Shown: in pieces, positions 16,484 through 23,962 of the stretch
Position numbering within the stretch: the stretch's first letter is position 1
Layout: every line of letters starts with the position of its first letter
Source of the DNA: Sutcliffiella sp. FSL R7-0096
GTDB taxonomy: Bacteria > Bacillota > Bacilli > Bacillales > Bacillaceae_I
NCBI RefSeq assembly: GCF_038595065.1
Contig: NZ_CP152003.1
Coordinates: forward strand, 2,584,001 to 2,648,000
Length of the DNA: 64,000 nt
Direction: 5' to 3'
Made by a program: the position numbers and the translations under genes
The notes under the pieces: model-generated
What the model was told of the DNA's origin: nothing
What the model saw: the letters and a program-made list of their open reading frames with translations, nothing else
Database searches by the model: none

Positions 16484-17263
16484 TTATTCCCCTTCAAAAT
16501 TAGGCTTTCGCTTTTCTTTAAATGCACGCATGCCTTCTTTTTGATCTTTAGATGCAAACAAAAGATAAAAGTTCTTTCGCTCATACTGCATCCCTTCATA
16601 GACAGAGTAGTCCACTGCCTTATGGACAGATTCTTTGATCAATCGAAGGGAAAGAGGCGGTTGTTTAGCTATTTTTTTTGCAAACGTCATCGTTTCTTCC
16701 ATTAATAGTTCTTTAGGGATGACCCGGTTGATCACTCCATAGTGCAATGCTTCCTTTGCACTCATTCTGTCACCGGTAAGCAGCCATTCCATTGCTTTTG
16801 ATTTCCCCATTAGTTTCGTCAATCTCTGGGTTCCCCCGGCTCCGGGCATCACTCCGAGGCTAATTTCAGGAAAGCCGAATTCGGCATCTTGAGCTGCAAA
16901 TAAGATGTCACAGCAGAGGGCAAGTTCAAATCCTCCCCCAAGGGCAAAGCCTTGAACAGCACCGATAATAGGTTTCTTTACCCAAGCAAGTCGATCCCAT
17001 TCAGTGAATTGATTTAACAGTTCAAGCTCGATCGCTGTTGCTTCTGCCATTTCATCGATATCTGCTCCTGCGGCAAACGCACGGCCGTTTCCAGCCAGTA
17101 CCATAGCTTTGATTTCATCGTTTCGATCAAACTCTTCCAATACTGTCACAATTTCAGTGACCATCGGCCTGTTAATTGCGTTCAGCACTTTTGGTCTATT
17201 GAGTTTAACGATACCTATCGAGCTTTCAATGGAAACTTCGATATATTCGTACGTTTTACTCAT
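16484..17263 (-). CDS. paaF: PaaF-type enoyl-CoA hydratase
   Basis: 259-residue crotonase with both catalytic glutamates: GGGFELALCCD and FPEISLGVMPGAGGTQRL. These residues support true hydratase activity, expected on 2,3-dehydroadipyl-CoA in the phenylacetate pathway. The ATG overlaps the end of the EthD-domain gene by 8 bp, indicating translational coupling. Together with PaaG, PaaH and PaaJ it completes the beta-oxidation-like lower branch. Confidence 0.88.
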   Translation of the reverse strand: MSKTYEYIEVSIESSIGIVKLNRPKVLNAINRPMVTEIVTVLEEFDRNDEIKAMVLAGNGRAFAAGADIDEMAEATAIELELLNQFTEWDRLAWVKKPIIGAVQGFALGGGFELALCCDILFAAQDAEFGFPEISLGVMPGAGGTQRLTKLMGKSKAMEWLLTGDRMSAKEALHYGVINRVIPKELLMEETMTFAKKIAKQPPLSLRLIKESVHKAVDYSVYEGMQYERKNFYLLFASKDQKEGMRAFKEKRKPNFEGE

Positions 17264-17564
17264 TCACTTCTTCACCAATCATCAATGTGACAAGATTACC
17301 GGCAAAGCTCATTAGATCCTTTCCAGATGCTTTCGCTTCATCCGTTCTCATTGCTTGCTTTAACGCGTCGTGGCTATCGTAATACATTTCACACATTAAA
17401 TAGTACTTGCCTTCTCCACCCATTGGACTTCCTACTACTTTTGTGACTTCCATTTTGCGTAGGCCAGGGATCTTAGCAGTGATAGGTGCATGCGTGTCAA
17501 AGTAGTGCTGATCGAAAGCTTCCTTGTTTTCCGGGTGTTTATAGAGCGCGATTAATTTTACCAT
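17256..17564 (-). CDS. EthD-domain (dimeric alpha/beta barrel) protein in the paa operon
   Basis: 102-residue protein with an EthD/dabb-type sequence: MVKLIALYKHP, HYFDTHAPITAKIPGLRKMEVTK and a C-terminal GNLVTLMIG. EthD-like proteins accompany oxidative degradation systems (EthD is needed for ETBE oxidation by a P450) or act as small isomerases/cyclases. It lies between paaD and paaF and overlaps paaF. Not part of the Escherichia coli paa set, so a role in ring-opening or in stabilising a reactive intermediate is possible but unproven. AAAAGGAGAG ribosome binding site. Confidence 0.8.
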   Translation of the reverse strand: MVKLIALYKHPENKEAFDQHYFDTHAPITAKIPGLRKMEVTKVVGSPMGGEGKYYLMCEMYYDSHDALKQAMRTDEAKASGKDLMSFAGNLVTLMIGEEVNE

Positions 17565-17668
17565 TCTAAATCTCTCCTTTTATGGTCCCTCATTAAACCG
17601 CTGGGGTTTTATCAGGCCAGTTATTTATGTAATTGCCTGACAGTGTTTTCTCTGTAAGGCAGTGGTAC

Positions 17669-18160
17669 TTACATCATGGTGGAAACAGGTTTCATTGCTT
17701 CAAAAGGATTTTTACATCCTTTGCAGTAGAGAATGCTTCTACAAGCGGTCGGTCCGAAGATGTTATCTAATGTTGTATAGGTCGATCCACAATAAGGGCA
17801 ATCCACATGCCATTCCCCGGTGTTATCCAGTGTTGGCGGTGGGGCAATTCCAAATTCTTTTAAATGGATTCTGCCTTGTGCCGTAATTCGGTCAGAAGTC
17901 CATGGTGGCTGGTAGATGAATTCCACCTTTACTTTTTCGAATAATTCTAAGCTACTAATCTCGTTTTCCACATTCTTTTTTATGATATCCAGGGCTGGAC
18001 ATCCCATGAATGTAGGCAGCATCTGAATAGTCACCTCATGATTGTTTACATCGATTGCTTCCACCATCCCAAGATCCACAACACTGACAGAATCTATTTC
18101 AGGATCCTTTACATGCTGCAGGGCATCCCAAACCTTCATGATATTTACTTCTTCCTGCAT
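17669..18160 (-). CDS. paaD: PaaD: Fe-S/metal-assembly-like subunit of phenylacetyl-CoA epoxidase system
   Basis: About 163-residue protein: an N-terminal DUF59/MIP18-like domain (VKDPEIDSVSVVDLGMV...PTFMGCPALDIIKKNV) and a C-terminal zinc-ribbon-like CPYCGS ... CKGC. PaaD is required for ring-1,2-epoxidase activity, probably in cluster assembly. ATG 18160 gives a length matching the family (about 165); a GTG at 18208 overlaps the paaC stop and is less likely. Fourth gene of the paa operon. A 104-bp gap without a recognisable gene separates it from the EthD gene. Confidence 0.9.
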   Translation of the reverse strand: MQEEVNIMKVWDALQHVKDPEIDSVSVVDLGMVEAIDVNNHEVTIQMLPTFMGCPALDIIKKNVENEISSLELFEKVKVEFIYQPPWTSDRITAQGRIHLKEFGIAPPPTLDNTGEWHVDCPYCGSTYTTLDNIFGPTACRSILYCKGCKNPFEAMKPVSTMM

Positions 18161-18201
18161 GATGTCATCATTCCTTTTTGTTGGGCTAAAAGGTGTATAG
18201 A

Positions 18202-19023
18202 TTACCACACTGCTGCTGGATTGCTATTATAGACTTCCCCTAGCGTTAAGAGGGCATCATCCAAATCCTTGGTATGTTCACCTTTTCTGCCGTTCCCACT
18301 TTTCATTCCCATACTGGTAGGAAAAGTCAGCCCCACTTTTTCAAACATATTTGTCATTTCTTCTGTAAAGCGAAGGCGAATATCTTCCTCTGAATCTATG
18401 AGTTGGTGTTGGGTAATTTCAACAACACTTGGCCCTATTGAAAGTACACCATCAAATTCTTCTACAACTCTATCAATGGCTGCTTTCATCCTGGTCTTAG
18501 CTTCACCATTTGCTGTACACAACTGTCTGAACCAAGTTCTCCAGTGCAACAAGTGATAATAAAGTTCCATATTCACTTTTACTGTCACATGTTTCAGAGG
18601 TTCATAGGAGGAGTTTTTCAATGCCTCCACTTTAATTTTCTTGGCCTGTGTGTAAAAATAATGTCTTACGACTGTATATGCCCAGTCATATTTTGGTTCG
18701 GTGAGATAGGTTCCAGATCCGTTCACTTTTTCCAAAAGAACCGCGTTCACTCTATCTGCTGCTTTTCTTCCATGGGCAAGTGCATCCATATCTCCTTCGC
18801 CAAGATCCTCAAGCAATTGATAATACATAGCAGCATGCCCCATCGTATCTTGGTTTATGGAAGAAAATGCAACGTCCTCTTCAATATGCGGCGCAAGCCC
18901 AAGCCATTCCGAGCCCCTGTAGGCAATAATAAAATCGTCGTCGGCCAGTTGATATAATAACACTGTAAGGGCCTTGTAATAGGATGCATCCCTTTTGGCT
19001 TCTTCTATCGTTGCTATATTCAT
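18202..19023 (-). CDS. paaC: PaaC: structural subunit of phenylacetyl-CoA 1,2-epoxidase
   Basis: About 273-residue ferritin-like subunit that lacks a full di-iron site and scaffolds the PaaA catalytic subunit. Characteristic segments: LTVLLYQLADDDFIIAYRGSEWLG, INQDTMGHAAMYYQLLEDL, and the His/Trp-rich YHLLHWRTWF. The ATG at 19023 overlaps the paaB stop (ATGA), a coupled start, with GGAGGG upstream. It forms the PaaA-PaaC heterodimer in the epoxidase complex. Confidence 0.93.
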   Translation of the reverse strand: MNIATIEEAKRDASYYKALTVLLYQLADDDFIIAYRGSEWLGLAPHIEEDVAFSSINQDTMGHAAMYYQLLEDLGEGDMDALAHGRKAADRVNAVLLEKVNGSGTYLTEPKYDWAYTVVRHYFYTQAKKIKVEALKNSSYEPLKHVTVKVNMELYYHLLHWRTWFRQLCTANGEAKTRMKAAIDRVVEEFDGVLSIGPSVVEITQHQLIDSEEDIRLRFTEEMTNMFEKVGLTFPTSMGMKSGNGRKGEHTKDLDDALLTLGEVYNSNPAAVW

Positions 19024-19367
19024 CCTTTTTTCTTCCCTCCCCAAGACATGATTTCCTGTTCATCAAGCATTCCCTGTTCATAGTGGCGCCACTTTTTCTT
19101 CAAATATCCATAGCCTTTCGTGTTTCGGTAGTCCTTGTTGTCAATTCTCTGCAAGGATTGCCGCTCTTCTTGAGACATTTTTCGAATATCACCGCGTTGC
19201 ACCACCCAAATATCCACGGCAGGTTCCCGCCTCATAAAGTTTTCCTGTGCCATGACAAGCGCAATCTCTTCATTGGGTGCAAGTAGACTAAACTGATATT
19301 GCATCGGAGCTGTGTGGGTTCTCTTACTGAACACTTCAAATTCTTTGTAAAAACCTTTAGTAGTCAA
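19020..19367 (-). CDS. paaB: PaaB: small subunit of phenylacetyl-CoA 1,2-epoxidase
   Basis: 115-residue PaaB-family protein (FEVFSKRTHTAPMQYQFSLLAPNEEIALVMAQENFMRRE...DIWVVQ). It bridges PaaAC heterodimers in the epoxidase complex. The likely start is TTG at 19367, with AGGAG at 8 bp; no ATG fits. It has an about 20-residue basic C-terminal tail beyond the short E. coli form. Coupled to paaC by ATGA overlap. Confidence 0.92.
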   Translation of the reverse strand: MTTKGFYKEFEVFSKRTHTAPMQYQFSLLAPNEEIALVMAQENFMRREPAVDIWVVQRGDIRKMSQEERQSLQRIDNKDYRNTKGYGYLKKKWRHYEQGMLDEQEIMSWGGKKKG

Positions 19368-19384
19368 CTTCTAAGCTCCTCCCC

Positions 19385-20353
19385 TCACCCTGCTGATGTT
19401 TCGGAGCTTAACGCTTCGCGAACCCATGCATTATTTTCGTGTGCAATTATTCTCAATCTCAAGCGATCCTGTGATTTAGGACCTTTATTTCTGATAATAT
19501 CTTTAAAGTTGTTCCAATTTGGTTGTTTGTAAATCCATTTTTCTTCTTTTTCATCATAATGCATCGTTTCATCCGGCAATGTTAGACCAAGTGATAACAC
19601 TCTTGGGATGTATTTGGTGAAAAAGTCTTGGCGAAGTTCTTCATTGCTTTTCGTGCGGATATTATATTTCATCGTAATGTCTTGCTTTGATGTACCAGTG
19701 GTGGAGGCATCTGCCGGTCCGAAGAACATTAATAAAGCTTCCCACCAGCGATTGATGGAGTCTTGTATCATACTTCTTTGTTCTTCGGTTCCTTCTGCAA
19801 GCGCCATTATAATTGCTTCGCCGTGTTGTGCATGAAAGACTTCTTCTGCACATATCCGCTTTAACGCTCTCGCATAGGGTCCATAGGATGCATCTAGCAT
19901 ATTCGTCTGGGATATGATGGCCGCACCGTCAACAAGCCAGCCGATAAGACCTGCATCGCCCCATGTTGGAGCTTCCATATGAAAAACATTATGAAACTTT
20001 AAATCTCCTGAAAATAAATCTTGCATAATTTCTTCACGGGACTTCCCGTAAGGTTCCATCAAATCTTCCGCAACTCGCAACAGCAGCTGTCCATGGCCCA
20101 TTTCATCTTGAACTTTTGCCATGATCCCCAGTTTCCTTTTAAGAGTGGGTGCTTTAGGTACCCATTCCTTTTCTGGAAGCGCTCCCATTATTTCGCTGAT
20201 TGCATGCATTGAGATCAGTTTAATTAATGTTTTACGATATTCTTCCGGCATCCAGTCATCTGCTTCAATCTTTTCCCCAGCCTGGATACGCTGCATAAAA
20301 TGCTCATGTTTCTCTTCTTCCGTCAAGCGGTCAAACGATAATGAGTTGGTCAT
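19385..20353 (-). CDS. paaA: PaaA: catalytic di-iron subunit of phenylacetyl-CoA 1,2-epoxidase
   Basis: 322-residue ferritin-like oxygenase subunit. It carries the carboxylate-bridged di-iron ligand segments VQDEMGHGQ (Glu-x-x-His) and CAEEVFHAQHGE. With PaaB/C/D it converts phenylacetyl-CoA, O2 and NAD(P)H to the ring 1,2-epoxide. First gene of the main paa operon; AGGAGG precedes the ATG and the promoter/operator lies at 20377-20421. The usual ferredoxin reductase partner PaaE is not in this window. Confidence 0.95.
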   Translation of the reverse strand: MTNSLSFDRLTEEEKHEHFMQRIQAGEKIEADDWMPEEYRKTLIKLISMHAISEIMGALPEKEWVPKAPTLKRKLGIMAKVQDEMGHGQLLLRVAEDLMEPYGKSREEIMQDLFSGDLKFHNVFHMEAPTWGDAGLIGWLVDGAAIISQTNMLDASYGPYARALKRICAEEVFHAQHGEAIIMALAEGTEEQRSMIQDSINRWWEALLMFFGPADASTTGTSKQDITMKYNIRTKSNEELRQDFFTKYIPRVLSLGLTLPDETMHYDEKEEKWIYKQPNWNNFKDIIRNKGPKSQDRLRLRIIAHENNAWVREALSSETSAG

Positions 20354-20376
20354 TTTCGCCGCCTCCTAATTCTATA

Positions 20377-20421
20377 ACGTTTATTTAACGTAATTATAAT
20401 ATAATGTTATACGTTTATCAA
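20377..20421 (-). promoter_or_regulatory. Promoter and operator of the paaA operon
   Basis: Minus strand: -35 TTGATA (20416-20421), 17-bp spacer, -10 TATAAT (20393-20398), directly followed by the perfect palindrome ACGTTAAATAAACGT (20377-20391). A one-base-deleted second copy, AGTTGATAAACGT, overlaps the -35. Same architecture as the PheDH-operon and ABC-importer promoters; PaaX-type repression inferred. Confidence 0.8.
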
Positions 20422-20440
20422 CTCTGAAAGTTCTGAATTA

Positions 20441-21760
20441 TCAAGAGTGAGCCATTCTTTTATCCATAATCCGGATGGCTTTCCCTTCTGAGCGTGGGAT
20501 AGTCTTTGGTTCCACTATGTTTGCTTTGACACTGATATAGCATTTTGATTTCAATACATGTTCTACTTCTTGGGCGAGGGATTTCATTCTATTAATTCTT
20601 TGGTTACTATGTGTTTGTAGAAACGTTTCCTCCTGCATTTCAACCTCCACTTCCACCATGTCCAAGCTTTTATCACGGGAAACAAAGATCTGATAATGAG
20701 GTGCTATATCTTTGATTTGCAACAATGTATGCTCAATTTCTGATGGAAAGATATTAATTCCCCTGATAATCAACATGTCATCTACCCTCCCCTTTACCCG
20801 GGACATTTTTGTTGTCGTCCTGCCACAAACACATTTCTCCCTTTTGATGGAGGCAATATCGCCAGTCCTATAACGGATAATGGGCATAGCTTCTTTTGTT
20901 AGGCTTGTGAACACAAGTTCTCCCACTTCCCCCTCTGACAGGACTTCCATTGTATCCGGATCAATGACTTCCACATAAAAATGATCTTCCGCTATATGTA
21001 GGCCATCCTGCGCCTCATGGCATTCCATCGCTACACCAGGCCCGATCACTTCACTTAACCCGTAGATATCACAGGCCTTTATCCCCAGTTTTGCTTCTAA
21101 TGTATTCCTCATTTTCTCTGACCACGGTTCTGCACCAAAAATGCCATATTGTAAGGAGGTCTTTTTGGGGTCAAACCCAAGATCAATCATTTTCTCCGCG
21201 ATATTAAGGACATAAGAAGGAGTTCCACAAATAACGGAAGGTTGAAAATCCTGAATAAGTTGTATTTGCCTTTCTGTGTTACCTCCAGAAACTGGAACTG
21301 TTATCATCCCAAGTCGTTCACTTCCATAATGCAATCCGAGCCCTCCTGTAAAAAGACCATAACCGTAAGCATTATGAAGGATGTCTCCCATTTTGCCACC
21401 CGCCATAGAGATTGCACGTGCTGTTATCTCACTCCACATATCAATATCCTGTTTAGAATAAGCTACTACCGTAGGCTTCCCACTTGTTCCTGAGGAAGCG
21501 TGAAGTCTTGTTATTTGGTTTCTTGGTATGGAAAAAAGCCCGAATGGATAGTTCTCACGCAAATCATTTTTAGTAGTGAAGGGAAGTTTTACTATATCTT
21601 GAATCGTTTTTATATCAGAAGGAGTGACATTGTCATTGGTGAATTTTTGTTTATAAAAAGGAACATTATCGAAGACTTGATGGATTGTATTTATCAACCT
21701 GGTAGATTGCAGGCTTCGCATATCTGTCACAGACATTGTTTCCGTAGCATGAAGAATCAT
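20441..21760 (-). CDS. paaK: Phenylacetate-CoA ligase
   Basis: About 439-residue AMP-forming ligase activating exogenous phenylacetate to phenylacetyl-CoA. Adenylate-binding motif LHASSGTSGKPTVVAYS, YGIFGAEPWS, and YGLSEVIGPGVAMEC are PaaK hallmarks; the C-terminal domain includes RGINIFPSEIE. The ATG at 21760 has AAAGGTGGGG upstream; the GTG at 21778 precedes that site. It lies just upstream of the paaA promoter and seems separately transcribed. A degenerate version of the shared operator (GCGAAAAAAATACGT) is in its leader at 21791-21805. Confidence 0.95.
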   Translation of the reverse strand: MILHATETMSVTDMRSLQSTRLINTIHQVFDNVPFYKQKFTNDNVTPSDIKTIQDIVKLPFTTKNDLRENYPFGLFSIPRNQITRLHASSGTSGKPTVVAYSKQDIDMWSEITARAISMAGGKMGDILHNAYGYGLFTGGLGLHYGSERLGMITVPVSGGNTERQIQLIQDFQPSVICGTPSYVLNIAEKMIDLGFDPKKTSLQYGIFGAEPWSEKMRNTLEAKLGIKACDIYGLSEVIGPGVAMECHEAQDGLHIAEDHFYVEVIDPDTMEVLSEGEVGELVFTSLTKEAMPIIRYRTGDIASIKREKCVCGRTTTKMSRVKGRVDDMLIIRGINIFPSEIEHTLLQIKDIAPHYQIFVSRDKSLDMVEVEVEMQEETFLQTHSNQRINRMKSLAQEVEHVLKSKCYISVKANIVEPKTIPRSEGKAIRIMDKRMAHS

Positions 21761-21895
21761 GACTACCCCACCTTTCACTTTATTAATATAACGTATTTTT
21801 TTCGCCCCTTAACAATATGTAATATTACTCAACACCATTAAAATAACCTCGGAAGTTAGAAATGTCAATAAATAATTCTGAATATTCATTTATAT

Positions 21896-22012
21896 GGTGA
21901 GGAGGTTTCTTATGAGGACCTCCCTCTCAAAATACTCAGGTCACTGAAGTCTTCATCTCTCTTATGAAGACTTCCCTTTCAAAATCCTCAGCCACTAAGG
22001 ACTCATCTACCT
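21896..22012. repeat. Tandem about 52-bp intergenic repeat, 2 units
   Basis: Two direct units beginning CTTATGAGGACCTCCCTCTC (from 21909) and CTTATGAAGACTTCCCTTTC (from 21961), each followed by CAAAAT-CTCAG and a CTCATCT or TTCATCT end. Related words occur at 10556-10672 in inverted orientation. No gene in 21800-22076 otherwise. Confidence 0.6.
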
Positions 22013-22040
22013 TCATTAATCTAAAGAAAAATACAAAAAA

Positions 22041-22063
22041 ACCAGAAGACATCGTCCTCCGGT
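22041..22063 (-). terminator. Terminator of yojF-bshB2
   Basis: ACCGGAGGAC / GTCTTCTGGT stem (two G-U pairs), followed on the minus strand by TTTTTTTG. Confidence 0.75.
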
Positions 22064-22076
22064 TCCCTAAATTAAT

Positions 22077-22742
22077 TTATACTTTATAGGTCCAAAAAGT
22101 TTCCCTATATAACCAATCCTCAATCTCAGGAGCGTTTTCCTTCAATTGTTTCTCCATCAACTCCACCCAGCCACTTGTTTGTGACTTGTGTGCCTTAATG
22201 GCTTTCAGCTTTTCTTCTGCGACGGAACGAATATCGATAGTGACATCCGGCTCCCCGATCAACTCTACACTATTCTTCAAGATTGCCTTGCCGTACACAG
22301 TTGGCCTTTCTTGTACCGGAAGCCTACCGGCAGCGATTGCCACCGCATTACTCATAGCATCATGATCGGGATGAACCCCATGGCCAGGATAAAAAGTAAG
22401 AACCAGACTTGGCTTTAACTCCAATAAAGCTTCCTCTACAATATCCGCCAGAAATTCTTCATCTTCGAATTCAAGTGTTTTATCATGCAGACCAAGCATC
22501 CTTAAGTCCTCGATTCCCATCACCTTGCATGCATCCAATAATTCTTTTCTGCGGACTTCTGGCAAGGTTTCGCGGTTAGCAAACAGCGGATTACCCAGGT
22601 TTCTTCCCATCTGTCCGAGGGTGCCACACAAATAAGTTACGGGAACACCGCTCTGGGTAAAGAGCTTGATGGTTCCTGATGAACTGAATGCTTCATCATC
22701 CGGATGAGGAAATACAACCAATACGTGTTTTTCTGCTTCCAT
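22077..22742 (-). CDS. bshB2: Bacillithiol biosynthesis deacetylase BshB2
   Basis: 221-residue PIG-L/LmbE-family zinc deacetylase. Metal motifs PHPDDEAF near the N-terminus and HGVHPDHDAM centrally; the C-terminus EDWLYRETFWTYKV parallels Bacillus subtilis YojG. It deacetylates GlcNAc-malate, the second step of bacillithiol synthesis, or bacillithiol conjugates. The ATG at 22742 gives the same length as YojG and has GGGAGAG upstream; earlier starts (22760, 22757) lack spacing. Directly downstream of yojF, as in B. subtilis. Confidence 0.92.
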   Translation of the reverse strand: MEAEKHVLVVFPHPDDEAFSSSGTIKLFTQSGVPVTYLCGTLGQMGRNLGNPLFANRETLPEVRRKELLDACKVMGIEDLRMLGLHDKTLEFEDEEFLADIVEEALLELKPSLVLTFYPGHGVHPDHDAMSNAVAIAAGRLPVQERPTVYGKAILKNSVELIGEPDVTIDIRSVAEEKLKAIKAHKSQTSGWVELMEKQLKENAPEIEDWLYRETFWTYKV

Positions 22743-22760
22743 TGTCATCTCTCCCATCAC

Positions 22761-23102
22761 TTAAAATGGCTCCTGGCTAAGTTGTAAAGCTACAGCCAGT
22801 TTTCCTTCAGGATTCAGACCGGCGAGCAAAAGGCGTTCTTTATCATCCACTTCATAATGGGTGACACCTTCCGCATATACCCATCCGTGTTCGAGCTTCA
22901 ATCCCACTCGATAAGGGCCCTTACCCACTATTTTTGCGCGTTCAAATTTCAATGGAACATTGCGGATGAAAGCTCCCACTGCAAGACCTGTATTATGGTG
23001 CCCAGCGTATGCACCGTTTGTTGTTTCCAAGTGTAAGAACACCGTAACATCGATGAGCTTATTTAATTCAGCTTGCACATGATTTTGGTCAATAAGCTTC
23101 AT
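22761..23102 (-). CDS. yojF: YojF family protein (DUF1806)
   Basis: 113-residue protein of unknown function, always paired with bshB2 in Bacillaceae. Visible conserved segment: GAYAGHHNTGLAVGAFIRNVPLKFERAKI. No signal peptide or membrane segment. GGAGGAATAAA precedes the ATG. Co-transcribed with bshB2. Confidence 0.9.
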   Translation of the reverse strand: MKLIDQNHVQAELNKLIDVTVFLHLETTNGAYAGHHNTGLAVGAFIRNVPLKFERAKIVGKGPYRVGLKLEHGWVYAEGVTHYEVDDKERLLLAGLNPEGKLAVALQLSQEPF

Positions 23103-23192
23103 TTTATTCCTCCAGAGGTTATGTACAGATTTTATTTCTTCCTTCAGTTTAATATATGTACGCTTTGAAACAAAATGGTTTGCTCAATTAAA

Positions 23193-23217
23193 GGGAGCGA
23201 AAATATTATTCGCTCCC
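23193..23217 (-). terminator. Terminator of mhqD
   Basis: GGGAGCGAA / TTCGCTCCC stem, minus-strand tail CTTTAATT. Confidence 0.7.
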
Positions 23218-23225
23218 AAATTCCA

Positions 23226-23819
23226 TCAGATCAGGTCATACCACTTTTTCGAAGCTTGAACCTCTGTATGTGTTAACTGATGCCCTTGAAACTCCCAATG
23301 TATTTCTACTTTTGATCCTGCTGCTTCCAAAAGATTGCTAAGCTCTTCCGTTTCTGATGCAGGGCAAATTGGATCGTTTTTACCTGCCCCGATAAACACC
23401 GGTGTCGTGCTTAAATCAGGAAGCTCCATTCCTCTTCTTGGCACCATAGGATGATATAAGATGGCAGCTTTTAATGCTTTTTCATAATGAAATAGAAGGC
23501 TCCCGGCAATATTTGCCCCATTCGAATAACCTACCGCTATTACATTTTCGCGATTGAAATGATATTTTTCTGATGCTTCATCAAGGAAATCATGTAATTC
23601 TTTTGTCCGGAAAATTAAATCTTCTTCATCAAACACACCTTCCGATAGACGTCTGAAATAACGGGGCATACCGTTTTCTGTGACATTTCCTCTAACGCTA
23701 AGTACAGAAGCTTCTGGATCAAGCATTTCCGCTAGAGGAAGCAAATCCTGTTCCGTCCCCCCTGTGCCATGTAAAAGGAGCAATACTCGTTCAGAGCCCT
23801 TATTAAAAATATGCTTCAT
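23226..23819 (-). CDS. mhqD: MhqD-like carboxylesterase (alpha/beta hydrolase)
   Basis: 197-residue phospholipase/carboxylesterase-type hydrolase: oxyanion segment LLLLHGTGGTEQDLLPLAE, nucleophile GYSNGAN, acid GAGKNDPIC, His GHQLTH. In B. subtilis MhqD belongs to the MhqR regulon induced by quinones and other thiol-reactive electrophiles. The same is likely here because an MhqR-type palindrome lies immediately downstream of its -10 (23843-23858). Sits beside bacillithiol genes, a thematically related stress function. Confidence 0.88.
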   Translation of the reverse strand: MKHIFNKGSERVLLLLHGTGGTEQDLLPLAEMLDPEASVLSVRGNVTENGMPRYFRRLSEGVFDEEDLIFRTKELHDFLDEASEKYHFNRENVIAVGYSNGANIAGSLLFHYEKALKAAILYHPMVPRRGMELPDLSTTPVFIGAGKNDPICPASETEELSNLLEAAGSKVEIHWEFQGHQLTHTEVQASKKWYDLI

Positions 23820-23840
23820 CCAACTTTACCTCCTAGAATA

Positions 23841-23893
23841 ATATCTTGAATTCGAGATTATTTTAGTATAGTGCAAAACTACCGAACCGTCAA
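23841..23893 (-). promoter_or_regulatory. mhqD promoter with MhqR-type operator
   Basis: Minus strand: -35 TTGACG (23888-23893), 17 bp, -10 TATACT (23865-23870), then the near-perfect palindrome ATCTCGAATTCAAGAT (23843-23858), matching my recollection of the B. subtilis MhqR box (ATCTCGAAT-type inverted repeat). Operator position just downstream of -10 fits repression. Confidence 0.75.
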
Positions 23894-23962
23894 ACAAAAG
23901 AACCTTAACACTTGCAAATAAAAAGAATATTCTAAAGTAGATAATTTTAGGAGGCGTTTAGC

